Origin: Posidonia oceanica
Lineage: Eukaryota; Streptophyta; Magnoliopsida; Alismatales; Posidoniaceae
Direction: 5' to 3'
DNA: 64,000 nt
NCBI GenBank assembly: GCA_037176725.1
Contig: JAZBRS010000075.1
Span: 78,680,001 to 78,744,000 of the forward strand
A program made the position numbers and the translations under genes. The notes under the pieces are model-generated. The model was not told the origin of the DNA. It ran no database searches and was given only the letters and a program-made list of their open reading frames with translations. Shown piece by piece: positions 11,519-24,400 of this stretch. Each line of letters opens with the position of its first letter. The stretch's first letter is position 1.

Positions 11519-11629
11519 TACGATGATCAGTGACTACTGACAAGTACTGGTATTTTGAGCTACTTCCTCTCCTTCTTTGTTTTGCTACTACTGGTGTTTG
11601 GGATGGGGCGGTGTGTGTATGTACACGTA

Positions 11630-11641
11630 CATATATATATG
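11630..11641 (-). promoter_or_regulatory. Candidate KCS TATA box
   Basis: The minus strand reads CCATATATATATGTACG about 115 bases upstream of the start codon. That is a reasonable TATA position for a short 5' leader. No other promoter element was identified. Confidence 0.45.
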
Positions 11642-12927
11642 GGAATGGGAAAGGGTTTGGAAGATGAGTGGAGGGATGGCGCACAGCTGTGGATGTACAG
11701 TCCATTAATTCGTATGGAGTTTGCAGTTCGCAAGTGGGAGACGCAAACGGACAACTTGGTAGCAGTATTAAATAAAGGTTGTGCGCGTTACAGGGAGTTT
11801 TTTTCCTGCAAACGATTGTAGTATTATTTTCTTTAATATTTTTTGTCTGCGGTTCGTAAGATTTGAATTTGAAGTGTTCCACTTCTTCGGGTTAGCTACA
11901 ACAGTTCATTTGACCCTGCCGACTGCTTGGTGTAGAAAACTTTGAATGCTACCTCTAACATGGTAGTGGTGGTAGTGACAGCGTCGGTGCTACAGTCAGA
12001 TTCAGTTTTGTGATAGAAGATGCCGTAGGTCGATAGGTTGTGCACTTTTGCCTCAAAAATCTCAAGTTGGAATGTTTTCTAATGGCTCGAGGTCTTTTCT
12101 CAACCACAAGTGTGGAAGATTTCCGAAGATACACCTGTCCGTGGACTTGTGTTACTAAGTAAAAACCAAATATTGAAGCTTGTGGACTTCCAAATGAACT
12201 TATCCATCGCAAGTTACCAAGGAAATCCACGACATCAACGTGTGGACAAGGCTACTTTATGCGCATAGATTTAGTAAGATAACTAATGTGAGATTAGTAC
12301 ATACAATTAGGAGTCTTCTTCGTGAATGGAATGATCATTTTGTCTCCAGACATGAATAGTTGGACACTTGGACCTAGTGGATCTTTCTATATATCTCAAT
12401 TACTCAATACAAGTAACACTAGATTATAATCATAAAATATTATTTAATGCATGTAATGTAGAATTATTACAATTTGATCAATTATAATAATGTCATAGCT
12501 CATTAACATATATAAAATCAAGTAAGAAGATATCCATATGCTCCCTCGCTGTTGCATTCCAGGAAGAATGGCAACCCCATAAAATTTCTAGGGGTGGAAA
12601 CCTTATCAAGTTTTTATTGTGGCCGACAGCCAAGAATAAAGAAATGAATCGCACAAAATGGTACTAAAAGATCTCGTATGTTGAGAACCACTGTTTTTAG
12701 CTTGCTAACTGTAATGAAACATTTTATTATAGACGAGATAAAGATCTCGTCTATAAAGATATTGCTAACTATGATGAAACTTTTTAGCTTGCTAACGATA
12801 AAGATCTCGGATGTAGAAAACCACTTTACTACAACATTTTGAAATCTTTACCTATATTGTAATTATGTTATTTTTCATAATAATAAATGAGATATTTCAT
12901 CGATATTTCATAATACCATGTCATTAA
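11642..12927. other. Intergenic DNA upstream of KCS
   Basis: Contains an unrecognised 91-codon minus-strand frame (11955-12230). At 12660-12830 a short repeat reuses GATAAAGATCTCG, GCTAAC(T) and ATGATGAAAC several times, including an inverted GACGAGAT/ATCTCGTC pair. Confidence 0.5.
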
Positions 12928-13340
12928 CAATTTTTTGACTAGACAATTTGAACTCTGGACAGGGTGCTGTTGTTTCTTCCTTTTTGGCCGAATTTAGGCA
13001 TATGCAGCAAAGTTGGGACATTAATCAAAATACTCAGCGGAATGCAAATGTTGATCTGGGACCTTCTTTGGACGCAACACCTCACCCCAACGTTCCTATT
13101 GTTGATTAGGGTCCTGGGAGGACGCAAATGCCTCCCAAATCATGTAGACAACTCCATCTTTTTGCTGAGGACGTTTACTTCCTTTTGGGTCGTAGTTCCT
13201 GTTTTCCCATCAGTCTGTTATTGGGAGAAATTTTTGGTCTTCCTTAGTATTTGAGCATTTGTAATATTAAACATGTCCTATTTTCCGTGCTTTGTTCGGA
13301 AGTCTTTTGCTAATATTATCTACCGTTTAAAAAAAAAACT
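12928..13340 (+). mobile_element. 3' end remnant of an L1-type LINE
   Basis: A plus-strand frame without a start codon encodes about 60 residues ending SLDATPHPNVPIVD-stop at about 13110, followed by a 3' UTR ending ATCTACCGTTTAAAAAAAAA at 13340. The layout and tail resemble the 3' ends of the two longer LINEs here, whose tails read ATTTAAACCGTTTAC-A(n) and AATTTACCATTTGCT-A-rich. It is severely 5'-truncated. Confidence 0.6.
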
Positions 13341-13445
13341 ATAATGAAACATTTTCAAACGAAGGAATGCTGATATCTTTGCTAGTTCTTCATTTGTTAT
13401 GGCATGTCGACTCGAATTCCCATGGTTGGAACAGGTCCACCGTCC

Positions 13446-13535
13446 AGACTCCAGATGCCTCATAGAGGGTACCCTACTTCACTTTTGCCAGAAAAATAAA
13501 ATCAACCAATTTTTTTGATAATTAAACCGAGCTTG
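13446..13535. repeat. ~85-bp repeat shared with 29434-29520
   Basis: A block beginning CCAGATGCCTCATAGAGGGT matches 29434-29520 in direct orientation at about 88% identity. In both places a hAT-related sequence lies directly beside it. Confidence 0.75.
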
Positions 13536-14400
13536 ATAATTACACCACGAATAGCATTGATTGAACTTTGCACTTCATTCATGCCATCTTTAACAATTAA
13601 GTTTAAAATATGTGTACAACATCTAACATGAAAAAACTTGCCATCACAAATGAGCTTGCTCTTTTTTGAAAAATTTTGTCTTAAGTATTCTAAGGCAACA
13701 TCATTAGAAGAAGCATTGTTTACTGTTACTGATATAACATTTTCTATGTCCCAATCAAAAAGGTATAATTTAATTATTTTACCAATTTCTTTACCACTAT
13801 AACTAGGAATCACACAAAAGCTTACGATTTTCTTACGAAGCTTCCATTCCTCATCAACGAAATGAGCTGTAAAACACAAGTAAGACATATTTTGTATTGA
13901 AGCCCATGTGTCAGTAGTGAGGCAAATTCCTTAAGTGAACTTATTTAAAATTGTCTTTAACTTCGACTTTTCAATTTCATGAAGTTTCAAGACATCTCAA
14001 TGGTAGTGCGTGACAAAGCATTGAAATGTGGTTGTGCAATAGCCATGAAATTTCGAAATCTAACACTTTCAAAAAACAAAAATGGCAATTCTTCCATAAC
14101 AATCATTTAGTAAATGCTTTTTTAGCTTTATCATTATCAAATTTCCAAGAAACTAGTTTTATTTTTCTCACATCATTTGCATTGAATACTAATGTTTTTT
14201 GCTTCGTGCCTACCTTGTATTTGAACATATCATAAGATATTTTTTTAGACTAGAAGTAGCAGTTGAACTAGAAAATTCAGACTTGCAATAATTGCATAAT
14301 ATTTTTTCAATTTACCAGAAGCATCCTATTCTCATATGAAGTGATCCCAAGCGTCAGACTTCTCCTTACTAGCTATTTTCTTGCACACCTTAGGCTCAGA
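13502..14400 (-). pseudogene. hAT-family transposase, 5' half, decayed
   Basis: Read on the minus strand, order and motifs fit plant hAT (RICESLEEPER/DAYSLEEPER-like) transposases. A BED-finger-like segment lies near 14400-14300 (SDAWDHF, then a lost Cys/His half). It is followed by FRNFMAIAQPHFNALSRTTI, then CLTTDTWAS with the catalytic-region Asp near 13915. The open frame 13888-13502 contains YLCFTAHFVDEEWKLRKK and FFHVRCCTHILNLIVKDG. Several stops and frameshifts are present, and similarity fades near 13535. The C-terminal dimerisation domain is missing. Confidence 0.8.
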
Positions 14401-14799
14401 ACTAGTTGTGGTCATTATCTCCTTTGTGTTATCTTCTACGGTTTGATTGTTGCTACTGATATTATTATCTCCAATTCTCACCATCTACTATATAAACAGA
14501 AACCAAAATTACATATTGCTTTAACAACAAAGTTACAAAACATGAAACAAAAGTTACAAAACATGAAAACAATCTTCATCTAAATCGTAAATAGCATATA
14601 CATCACTTGAGTTGGTGAGGAAAAGCTTTTAGAGGATGTCATCTTGTTGTTATTTTTAAGGCCTTTGTTCCACGACAAGTCGACAAGGTCGTAGAGGAAG
14701 AATGGTGAAGACTAAGACTGCAACTTGATAAAACCAGTGATAAGGCTTAAGGTCAACAGAAGCCAGCAGGAAAGGTAATGAAACCTGTATGTCGGTGGC
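14401..14799. other. No recognised gene
   Basis: AT-rich, with a short repeated AAGTTACAAAACATGAAA. No coding similarity. Confidence 0.5.
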
Positions 14800-15025
14800 C
14801 GCAGGTGTGGGAGGGAGTGGTAGAGTGTGGTTGTGTTGATGGCTGGTGCAGGAGGGAGTGGCAAAGTGCAACTGTGTTGGTGGTCGATGCGGGAGGGAGT
14901 GGTGAAGTGCGGTTGTTCTGGGGGGGGGGGGGGGGGGGGGGGAGTGGTGGGGTATGACTGTGTCGGTGGCCAATGCAGGAGGAAGTGGCAGAGTGCACCT
15001 ATGCGGGAGGGAGTGGCGCCTGGTC
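14800..15025. repeat. GC-rich minisatellite, ~42-bp units, with a G homopolymer
   Basis: About six units share G(C/T)(A/G)GGAGGGAGTGG and a GTGTTGGTGGC-type link, starting near 14808, 14847, 14890, 14937, 14974 and 15003. An uninterrupted run of about 20 G at 14921-14941 may be an assembly or sequencing weak point. Proline-rich frames on the minus strand come from the repeat. Confidence 0.85.
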
Positions 15026-15224
15026 GAGTCTGTAGGGTGTTTGGGAAATGGGAATAGGAACTTACCATTTTGGCCTTTGTTTTTATATAACATAGAATAA
15101 AATGAAAAGTGGAGATGTAAAGTTATCTAATCCAACGGTTGACATTCATATACTATATATATATATATAGGCAAATTCTCGGATGAGGCCCGGCCTCACT
15201 TTTGAAAGTAAGGCTCTTCATCTA

Positions 15225-15650
15225 CTGCTCTCCATTTTTTATTCTACTGTTGAGATCAAATGTGGTTTTCAATGCGTTTTTTTGGATTTGATGGCAAAAG
15301 TATTGATGAAGGCAAAGACTTTTTCTTGGAGAAAGCAACTGCACTACCTCCAACAGCAAATACTTTTCTTGTAGGAAGCAAATGTAGAAAGTTCCATGTA
15401 GCTTTATAGTACATGAATTTGTGCCACTCTTTTGATGTCTGTTGAGCTTCCACACGTTTTATTCATGATGGCGGGCTACTTTTCTCTTGGTAATGTGTAG
15501 AATGTTGGAGAAAAAATCAGAGACTGTTGGCATTCTTAGAGTAAAAAATGTGTAGACTGTTGGCATTCCTAAAGATGACCCAAGACACTCTTTCTCGTGG
15601 TTCATTATATAGGAGCTTCCTTAGCTGATTTTTATTTTTACCACAATTAT
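15225..15650. repeat. ~400-bp direct repeat, copy 1 (copy 2 at 16965-17345)
   Basis: Both copies share ATGGCAAAAGTATT, AAGGCAAAGACTTTTTCTTGG, GATGGCGGGCTA, ACTGTTGGCATTC and a closing TTTATTTTTACCA, in the same order. Identity is moderate, with small insertions. Confidence 0.75.
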
Positions 15651-16207
15651 TTGTCATCTTCAACGGCTATTACCAGTTAAAGGCTATTGTTTGAAACAAG
15701 ATTTTGGGCTCGTGAAGAAGGAGGCTAGCAAGTTAGTTGTTCGTATAATTTTTTTCATTTTTTTTGGCCTATTATGTTTCATTCTTTGACGATATTTCTA
15801 CATAAAAAGACTCTGTCCATATGTTTATTGGTTTTTTTTATTTCATTTTTAGTATGAATAACCCACATATTTATTTAATCATGAATACAGAATTATCGTA
15901 TTCATTTCTTAAACCACGACTAAGATGTTACAGTCTACATTTTTTTTTAGTTCTAGTTTTGGTATTAAAATTCATTGATTATATTCATTTTATGTTAATC
16001 TGTTGTAGTTTCAATTAATGTGTTACGTTAACGATTTATATTCCAGCTTTTTACGTATTGTTGTAGTTGTTGTTACGTATTGAATAGTTTTAGTTTCACT
16101 TACTTTTTTGACGACCATATCATTTTTAAATCGTAGTTAATGTAGCAATCGTTTTTGTTTGCACGTTTGACTTATTAGCTTGAAAATCATGTGATTCAAT
16201 AGAGAAA

Positions 16208-16558
16208 TTTAAGTTCTAGTTTGACGAGTTTTTGATTTTTTTGATGGTTATTTGTTTCAAAAGTTAGTGTTACGTTAACAATTTCTGTATATTAATTTAA
16301 GTTCTAGCTTGACGAGTTTTTGATTTTTGTGATGGTTATCTGTTTCGAAATTTAGTGTTACATTAACGATTTCTGCGTATTAATTTAAGTTCTAGCTTGA
16401 CGACTTTTGATTTTTGTGATGGTTATCTGTTTCAAATTTTAGTGTTACGTTAATGATTTCTGCATATTAATTTAAGTTCTAGCTTGACGAGTTTTTTATT
16501 TTTTTGATGGTTATTTGTTTCGAAATTACGTTTCAGTGTTACGTTAACCGTTTCAATT
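16208..16558. repeat. Four-unit 88-bp tandem array
   Basis: Units starting TTTAAGTTCTAG(C/T)TTGACGA lie at 16208, 16296, 16384 and 16471 (periods 88, 88, 87). Each contains GATGGTTAT(T/C)TGTTTC and GTGTTACGTTAA. Confidence 0.9.
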
Positions 16559-18059
16559 ATCAGTTTTAGGTTTATTGTTAGGTATCGATTAGTTTCAGTT
16601 TTATTGTCAAATTTATAACAACCATTTCTTTATTTTCTGGTACAGTGACTACATAGAAGGTTATGGTGGAAGTTCTGAAGATAGCTAGTAAATTATATAT
16701 TTGTAATTTTTCAATGTAAATCAATTTACTTTGATGAATACAATGTCGTTTTGTAATGTTGTCATTATGTACTTGAATTTTAGAATTTAATGTATTTTAT
16801 CATAATGTCAATTAAAATTATATGGTGGAATACTTCATCTCCTATTGTACATTTAAAAGTTGCTTACGGTTGAGATTTAAAGGTGTGTTAAAATGTATTT
16901 AATTGCATGTTTCGTTTTTATTTAATGTTCCAAGCAAAAAATAATAGTGAATACCGTCTCACAACCATTTTTTATTCAATGGTTGAGATTAAAAGTAGTA
17001 TTCAATATTTTTTTTGGATTTAATGGCAAAAGTATTAATAATGGCAAAGACTTTTTCTTGGAGGAAGCAATTGCATAATAATGAAGGCAAAGACTTTTTC
17101 TTGGAGGAAGCAACTACAGAAAGTTGCATGGCGGGCTTTTGGCATTCTTGTGTAGAATGATGGCGGGCTATTTTCTATTGTTAATATAAAGACTGATGGA
17201 GAACAAAATGTGGAGACCGTTGGCATTCCTTGAGAAATAAACGTGGAGACTGTTGGCATTCATAAAGAGAATCAATGGCACTATTTCTCTAGGTTCATTA
17301 TATTGGAGCATCCTAAGTTGATGTTTATTTTTACCAAAATTTAGATATTTAAACTACATCGAATTGTGTTGTGCATGGAAACACTTATAACAACAGTTAT
17401 TTGTAGAGAAGCACTACAATAGTTATTGTATCATGGAAACACAATAACAACAGTTTCAGTGTTACGGATTTTGTGACTATAAATAGTTAACGTATCATTG
17501 AAAATGATAGATACAAGTAAAGAATTACATATGGTTATGCGATTTCAAACTAACACGGAGCAGTGACCGCACACTATTTGTCTCAATAACACAACGTTGT
17601 CTAACAGTTTTATATATGTCATTGTATTCATTTTCTTCACATATCTCTAGTTGTTTTTAAAGCTTACATCGATTTCTATTCATCTAAAACATTACCATAC
17701 GTTAACCGAAACACACAACATCATTTTTTGTTTACGTATCATGCGGACAGATTAATAATAGAGATGTAGGGGCAAACAATTCACATACAATAATAAGAGT
17801 TTAAGTGTTATGGATCATGTACACATAAATAGTTAACGTATCATTGAAATCATTAACAGTTACCAACTTTTGTGTACTCCTCCCATGTCTCCCACATGTG
17901 AAACAACCAATAGGCACCAACTTTTGTGAAAAAAAACACACTTCCATTGTTAAAAAAAAATGGAAAGAAGAAGCAAACGAGCCAAAACCAAGACAAGAAG
18001 AAGGAAGAAAGAGAGAAGTGAAAAAAATCACATAAGAAAACCAACATCTATTCAATGAA

Positions 18060-18730
18060 CATACTCCAAGGACTGGGAGAAAAACCACTTGGAATGCATG
18101 GGCACGTGGAACCTGTAGATGGTAAGCGTCGAGTGCTCCTCCGACGTGACCATCACCGAGAGACCGACCGATGAGTAGCTTACCGCCAAAGCTCAAAGCT
18201 GTCACCGACGAGTAGCCCACCACCGCAAGGAGAGTCCATCACCACAGGAGGCCCGGGAGAAACCACCACAACCACGGTCCACCGTGGAAAACTCAACTGT
18301 AGCCACCACCGCGTAACGTTGTGCAAGCCTCCAGCACAACGAGAGAACCACAACATCGGGGCATGGGAAACCACCCCGGGAGACCACACAGCAAGCACCG
18401 AGAGGTAGTCGAGCACAAACCCACTGCGCCCCGACCGAAGGGAAACCGACAAAGCACCAGCAAGAGAGCCACCACCACATACACTGGAGTACTCCACGCA
18501 CGAGAGCAAGAGCACCACGCACGGAATCCACCACAAGCACTAGGAGATTTACCACGCCCAAGATCCATGTAGAACTTCTTGTCGCAGTACTTGTAGGTGA
18601 AGAAACCACGGAGGCCGGACGGACGAGAAACCGCAAGGACGAGAAACCACCGACGCCCACGTCCGTGCCATTTCCGAAGGATCTTTAGAGAGGAGAATGG
18701 GGTTGTAGGGTTTTGGCATGAAAATATTTA
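18060..18730. other. GC-rich insert inside the TIR element
   Basis: This stretch is clearly less AT-rich than the rest of the element. It has long open frames on both strands (minus 18202-18660, 152 codons; plus 18321-18572), and neither resembles a known family. It may be a captured host-gene fragment that has lost its frame. Confidence 0.4.
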
Positions 18731-19374
18731 GAAATTTTATGGGTGGGATTCTTATTCGTGGTCCGGAGAGAGAGAAAGAGAGAGAGGGAGAGAGAGAGAG
18801 AACATTAACTATTTTTTGTTTTGCATAAAACCAAATGAATGTGGGAATTGCACACGAGGTATTGAAAATTGGTCCAACTTATTACTGTATCTTTGTTGTT
18901 TTTCAATAAATTTTTGGACGGTTAGGATTTAAACATGTGTTTCAAAATCAATGGTTAAGATTATGGGCCTCACTATACAAAAGTGAGGCCATGCCTTATC
19001 TGAGAATGACTCTCTCTCTCTCTATATAGATATATCTATACTATATTACTAATTGTCACTTTTTACTGATAAAGCAGCTATGCCACGTGGCATTCGCATT
19101 TACAAGTAGTAAATCACTTATGCCAGTTATTTCATTACATAATTAATAATATCATAAATACAATACCCACCACATAAATTATAACTAATTGTTGAACCAC
19201 ATATGCTAACTTTTTAATTACATAATTAATTAAATTATAAATACAATATCCACCACATATGCCAACTATTTGATTGTATTTACACGTAATTAACCACATA
19301 TGCAACTAATCTATAACAAAATGTCATTTAAGCACATATCAATGTCATTTAACCACATCACCAATCAATGTCAT

Positions 19375-20000
19375 ATTGTTGTGTTCTGATCTCTATCCTC
19401 TCAAGTCAACTATTGTTAATTTAATTTTGTATATTACATGGTATTATATTACCTACCAATATTTGATCTAATGGAAGTAGGATATTTGATTTGATTTATT
19501 TACTGTTGTGATGGTTGTCAATAGTTGGTAGTACTATTAGCTTGCTTCATTGACATTATGTAGTAAATGACATTGATTGGTTATGAATGAAAATGCCTAA
19601 ATGACATTGATATGTGCTTAAATTACAACTAATTGTTGAATCACATATGCCAACTTTTTAATTACATAATTAATAAAATCATAAATACAATTTCCACCAC
19701 ATATGCCAATTATTTGATTGTATTTACACGTAATTAACCACATATGCCAACTAATCTATATCAAAATATCATTTAAACACATATTAATGTCATTTAACCA
19801 CATAATGTCAATGAAGCAAGCTAATAATATTACCAAATGTTGACAACCATTACAACAGCAAATAAATCAAATCAAATATCCTACTTCTATTAGATCAAAT
19901 ATTGCTAGGTAATATAATACCATGTAATATACGAAATTAAATTAACAATGGTTGATTTGAGAGGATAGAGATTAGAACACAACAATATGACATTGAGAGC
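19375..20000. repeat. Large inverted repeat inside the Helitron
   Basis: The block 19375-19620 (GATCTCTATCCTCTCAAGTC... to ...GACATTGATATGTGC) recurs inverted at about 19770-20000, and again in the inverted sense at about 21100-21320. Identity is high (roughly 90% by eye). Confidence 0.8.
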
Positions 20001-20154
20001 CTCCATATTTTCCATGAATCGTACAACCTTAATGGTCAAAAAATTGAAGAAAAAAAAAGATTAAAGGGAAGAGAAGAGAACACTATGGCATTGTTAGGAA
20101 ATATAATACCATGTAATATACGAAATTAAATTAACAATGATTTGATATGAGAGG

Positions 20155-20800
20155 ATAGAGATCAGAATCACCTTATTTTCCATGAATCATATAGCCTTAA
20201 TGGCTTAAAAATTGGAAAAAAAGAGAGATTAAAAGGTAGAGAAGAGAATACTGTAGCATTACCGGCACAAAAAAAAATTAGAAGAAAGATGAACGAACCT
20301 GTATAAGGTGCAGGAGAGTGGAGAAAAAAACTGAAGTGATAAAAGAGACAGAGATATGGACGTCAGGAGAGAGTGAGAGAGAGAAAGAGAAAGAGAGAGA
20401 GAGAGAGATTGCTTCAATTGTGGAAAATTTCTGAAATAAGTAGCATTGAATATCCCCTTCCATAACGTAAGGCCTCCTCCTTATTCTTATGGCTACACCT
20501 TATTCTTCTTCTATATCCTCCGCTATGTAAGTACGAGTAATGCTACTATCCACATGTTGAGACATTTGCACCCAATTTCATTTCTGAAAAGCCTCATATT
20601 TGTCTTCCATCTTGTGAAGGTGCTGTAAGAGTTCTCCACGGAGGTAAGCCCTTTTGGACCTCCTCATTCCTGTTAAAGAAAAATTAACAAAAGAATCTAT
20701 AAGAAAAGAACATAATTTAAAACAAAACATACATTGCTTAAAAAATATGTTCCTTTCAATCTACACATTCCTCCCTTGCTCATTACGTTCTTTTGTTTCA
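20155..20800. repeat. ~650-bp direct repeat, copy 1 (copy 2 at 24728-25480)
   Basis: Both begin GAGAGGATAGAGATCAGAA, pass through a GA microsatellite, then ATATCCCCTTCCATAACGTA, and end near TTCCTCCCTTGCTCATTA. The identical small frames they encode (MNIPFHNVRPPPYSYGYTLF...) are not recognised. Copy 2 lies on the other side of the solo LTR, so the tandem structure predates that insertion or was reused by it. Confidence 0.85.
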
Positions 20801-21488
20801 AATCAAATATCCTACTTCCATTAGATCAAACATGTAAATCATTTATGCCAACTATTTCATTACATAATTAATAATATCATTAATACAATACCCACCACAT
20901 AAATTACAACTAATTGTTGAACCACATATGCCAACTTTTTAATTGCATAATTAATAAATCATAAATACGTAATTAACCACATATGCCAACTAATTTATGA
21001 CAAAATGTCATTTAAGCACATATCAATGTCATTTAATCACATCACCAATCAATGTCATTTAAGCACATATCAATGTCATTTAGGCATTTTTATTCATAAC
21101 CAATCAATGTCATTTAAGCACATATCAATGTCATTTAACCACATAATGTCAATGAAGCAAGCTAATAGTACTACCAAATGTTGACAACCATCACAACAAC
21201 AAATAAATCAAATCAAATATCATACTTCCATTAGATCAAATATTGCTAGGTAATATAATACCATGTAATATACGAAATTAAATTAACAATGGTTGACTTG
21301 AGAGGATAGAGATCAGAACACAACAATATGACATTGAGAGCCTCCTTATTTTCCATGAATCGTATAACCTTAATGGTCAAAAAATTGAAAAAAAAAGAGA
21401 TTAAAGGGAAGAGAAGAGAACACTGTGGCATTGCTAGGTAATATAATACCATGTGATATACGAAATTAAATTAACAATGGTTTGACAT

Positions 21489-24400
21489 TGTAGACACCCC
21501 ATTTTGACAGCTTGGACGATTGGTGGATCTTGCTAGAAGCTTGCTTGGATTTCGGGATGGCTAGTCTCTCTCAAACCCACCCTTAAACCTCACCAAACCC
21601 TAAAACCTTCCTAAACCCACCTAAACCCTCACAAAACTCCACCTAAGCCTTCCTAAGCCTTAGCCCACACCTTAACCTAAGCCAAAACACTCAAAACAAC
21701 TCTTAAACCTTCTATGACTCGTTGGACGCAGGCTATAGTAGCGTCCTACGTTGGACGCGCTATGTGTCAGCGTCCAACGAGTCAGGAACAGCCACCGCCT
21801 CCGCCACCTCTGGCTCACCGCTCCTGTCTTCTCCTTCGTCAGCTCACACTTACTACTATATCCCTTCACCGCTCCTGGCCACTTACGCGCCAAGGCCACT
21901 TACTCGGCCTGCTACTGCGTCTCCTCCCCGCCAGTGCGTCTCCTGCTCTCACCACCACCCACTGCAACCGGCTACCAGTGCTCTGCCACCACGACGACTT
22001 TTGCTCCACCTCCCTGATGCCACACTTACTTCTCCTGACACCCACGACCAACTTACACTCCCCCCCAGACAGCCTTTCTCCAGGAGTGTGCCCACAGAAC
22101 CCATCTTCCTTCGCCGGCACCCAAAGGAGAACCCATCACTCCCAAACACCTCCAGCCCAACACAGACCTTCCCATATCCCACGGAAGAGCTTGAGAGGTC
22201 CTCCTAGCCACTCCGAACCTTCCTCCATACGCGAGAGAAGCCACAGCAGCCCCCACTTCCGCGAGCTCGCCGCATTCCGTCCAAGCTCGCTGGCAACCAC
22301 GCACAACTCCCACAAGCTACACGCAGGTAAGTCTCCTTCCTTCGACGCGTCCCTCACCTCCTCCTCATCGTAGCAAAGCATCACAACCAAGGAACATGGC
22401 TCACCGGCCCCTTTAATGGTCGGAGGAGGCGTGGCCGTCGACTGCGCGGAGGAGGAGATGGGTGGAGCAACCCACCCACCCATTTTTGGCACCGAGCACA
22501 TGGATATGCTCGTCGTCATCCACTCTTGCTTCCTAGCTAGTTAGATTTCAATTTTCAATCGTTTTGGCCATTGGCTTTGGCCGGGAAGTTTCCCGACCTG
22601 TTGGACGCACAGCCTGGTGCGTCCAACGTTGGACATGCTCTGTGGCAACGTCCAACATGCATGCAGGTCATTTTATTTATTTTATTTCATTTTGCTTCCA
22701 TGTTGCTATGATTTGGATGCTATTCTCTAGGAGTTTTCATTGCATGCTTTCTTTCATGTCCTATGTTGGACGCAGCTACACACAATGTCCTATACCTCTG
22801 CATGCTTACATATGTTTTAATGCTCGGATTCCGCATTTATTTAAGATGCTTGCTTGATCCATGTTGCATGCCTTGGGTTAGCCCGTTTTCAGTAGCTTGG
22901 ATGCATGTTTAAGTGGTCCATGAGCTTAGTTCTCCTTGCAGTTTGATGTGCATTTTCTCTGTTTTGGACGCAGCTGCACTCTACGTCCTATGTTGGACGC
23001 AGCTGCACACTACGTCCTATATTTCTGCATGTCTACCTGTGGCTTAATGCTTGCATGATGCTTCTACTTCTTATGATTGCTTGATCCACGCATGTGTAGT
23101 TATGCTTAGCCCCCATAGCTACTGTTTCCAAGTTTGCAAAGCTTTCCTTCAGGTTATATGCTAGTTTTTCCATAAGTGTTTGCCTCTCTATGTTGGACGC
23201 AGATGCTGCTTGCGTCCTACATAGGACGCAGGTGGTGCTTGCGTCTTACACCTTGGCTGCATGTTTCCTTATGCATGTGTCTTAAATGCTTTACTTTCAA
23301 TATATTTATTTGATCCATGTGTGCATGCTTAGCCTCCACTTGTTTACAGTAACTTAAATGTATGCCTAAATGTCATTTTATCGCTTTGCATGGAGTTTTG
23401 CTATGTCTCTGTTTGCTCTGTGCTGGACGCAGAATACACTAGTGTCCTATGTTGGACGTTGTGTGTTCTAGCGTCCAACACTCTGCATTGTTTAAATCAT
23501 CTCTATGCATGTGCCATGTTCTCAGATTCCTTTTCTGGCTTATTATATGGACTGCCTAGTATGATCTACATGACTTCTACTGCCATCTTGCATTTGCATC
23601 ATGTTCATACATCCAGCATGCATGTATTTCTTTCAAAAACCAGGCTGAGCTGTTGGATGTAGAGGATCACTGCTTCCAATGTTGGACGTAGGTGATCACT
23701 GCGTCCAACACCCTCTGCTAGTTTAAAATCATTATGATGCTTACAATCGATTTTTGGGCTTTGTGCTTTGATCTTTCAACATGGTTTATCTGCCCATAGC
23801 TCTTTCATTGCATTAAAATGCATGATTTCCAAGTTTGCATGCCTTCCTTGCAGGTTCTTTGTTTTTCTGTGTTGGATGCAAAGAATCACTGCTTCCAACA
23901 TAGGATGCTGGTTAGACCAGTGTCCAACACTTTACAGTTTACTGCACATTGTTTTTAAGCGCCGATTTCGTTTTGGTTGTCGCTTTCCGTATTTTTTTGC
24001 CTCCGGTACATGCCTTGACACCCGTGCATGTTGTCGGACCCTTATTTCCTGTTTTACGCCTTGCATCGCTCGCTTTCCCATGGTTTCTCACCTCGGACTT
24101 GTTTTCCATCGCGTGTCGCTATTCGCATTGCATAGTTTTCTTCGGCGTTTTGATTTCTTGCCTGCATCGCATTTAGGGCAGTGATAATTACTGTCTGGAA
24201 TTCTTACGAATCAGGGCTCACCCGGTTCAAAACACAGGCAGCGCTGCTGAGCACATAGGCTGCACGTTTAATTTCCCATACATGGCATTCAGGCATTTAG
24301 GCACTTAAGCATACATGGCATGACATAGCATTCCTCGCCCCTTGGGCGTACAGTTAAAGGCAATCATTGCCAACAATCCTGCAAATGCGAGCGAGTTTAG

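Larger units (their letters stand above)
15171..19011. mobile_element. 3.8-kb element with terminal inverted repeats, non-autonomous
   Basis: The left end at 15171-15214 (ATTCTCGGATGAGGCCCGGC...) is matched inverted by the right end at 18967-19007, with about 33 of 41 bases agreeing. The left flank is a (TA)n run and the right a (CT)n run, so the target duplication cannot be read. The interior has a ~400-bp direct repeat, an 88-bp tandem array and a GC-rich segment, but no transposase that I recognise. The superfamily is not assigned; Mutator-like is one option because the element is long and may carry foreign sequence. Confidence 0.6.

Noticed and set aside
14656..15093. Proline-rich protein frame
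   Set aside because: It is produced by the GC-rich minisatellite and the G run.
18202..18660. 152-codon frame rich in V, G, W and C
   Set aside because: An equally open frame runs on the other strand, and there is no family similarity or start context. Kept only as a GC-rich segment.
20446..20628. Small frame repeated at 25130-25312
   Set aside because: Conserved only because the DNA block is duplicated. The opposite strand is equally open and neither resembles a known Helitron-associated protein such as an RPA-like OB fold.
21540..21680. Telomere-like words (AAACCCT, CCTAAACC)
   Set aside because: They are irregular, short and present in both LTR A and LTR B at the same place, so they are part of the LTR and not an interstitial telomere.
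21714..22519. Pro/Ser/His-rich open frames up to 219 codons
   Set aside because: They overlap on both strands within a solo LTR, and the matching stretch in LTR B has different frames.
22600..23929. Evenly spaced palindromic repeats resembling a CRISPR array
   Set aside because: The period is about 229 bp, the inter-repeat sequence is itself repeated, they lie in LTRs and the DNA is plant nuclear.
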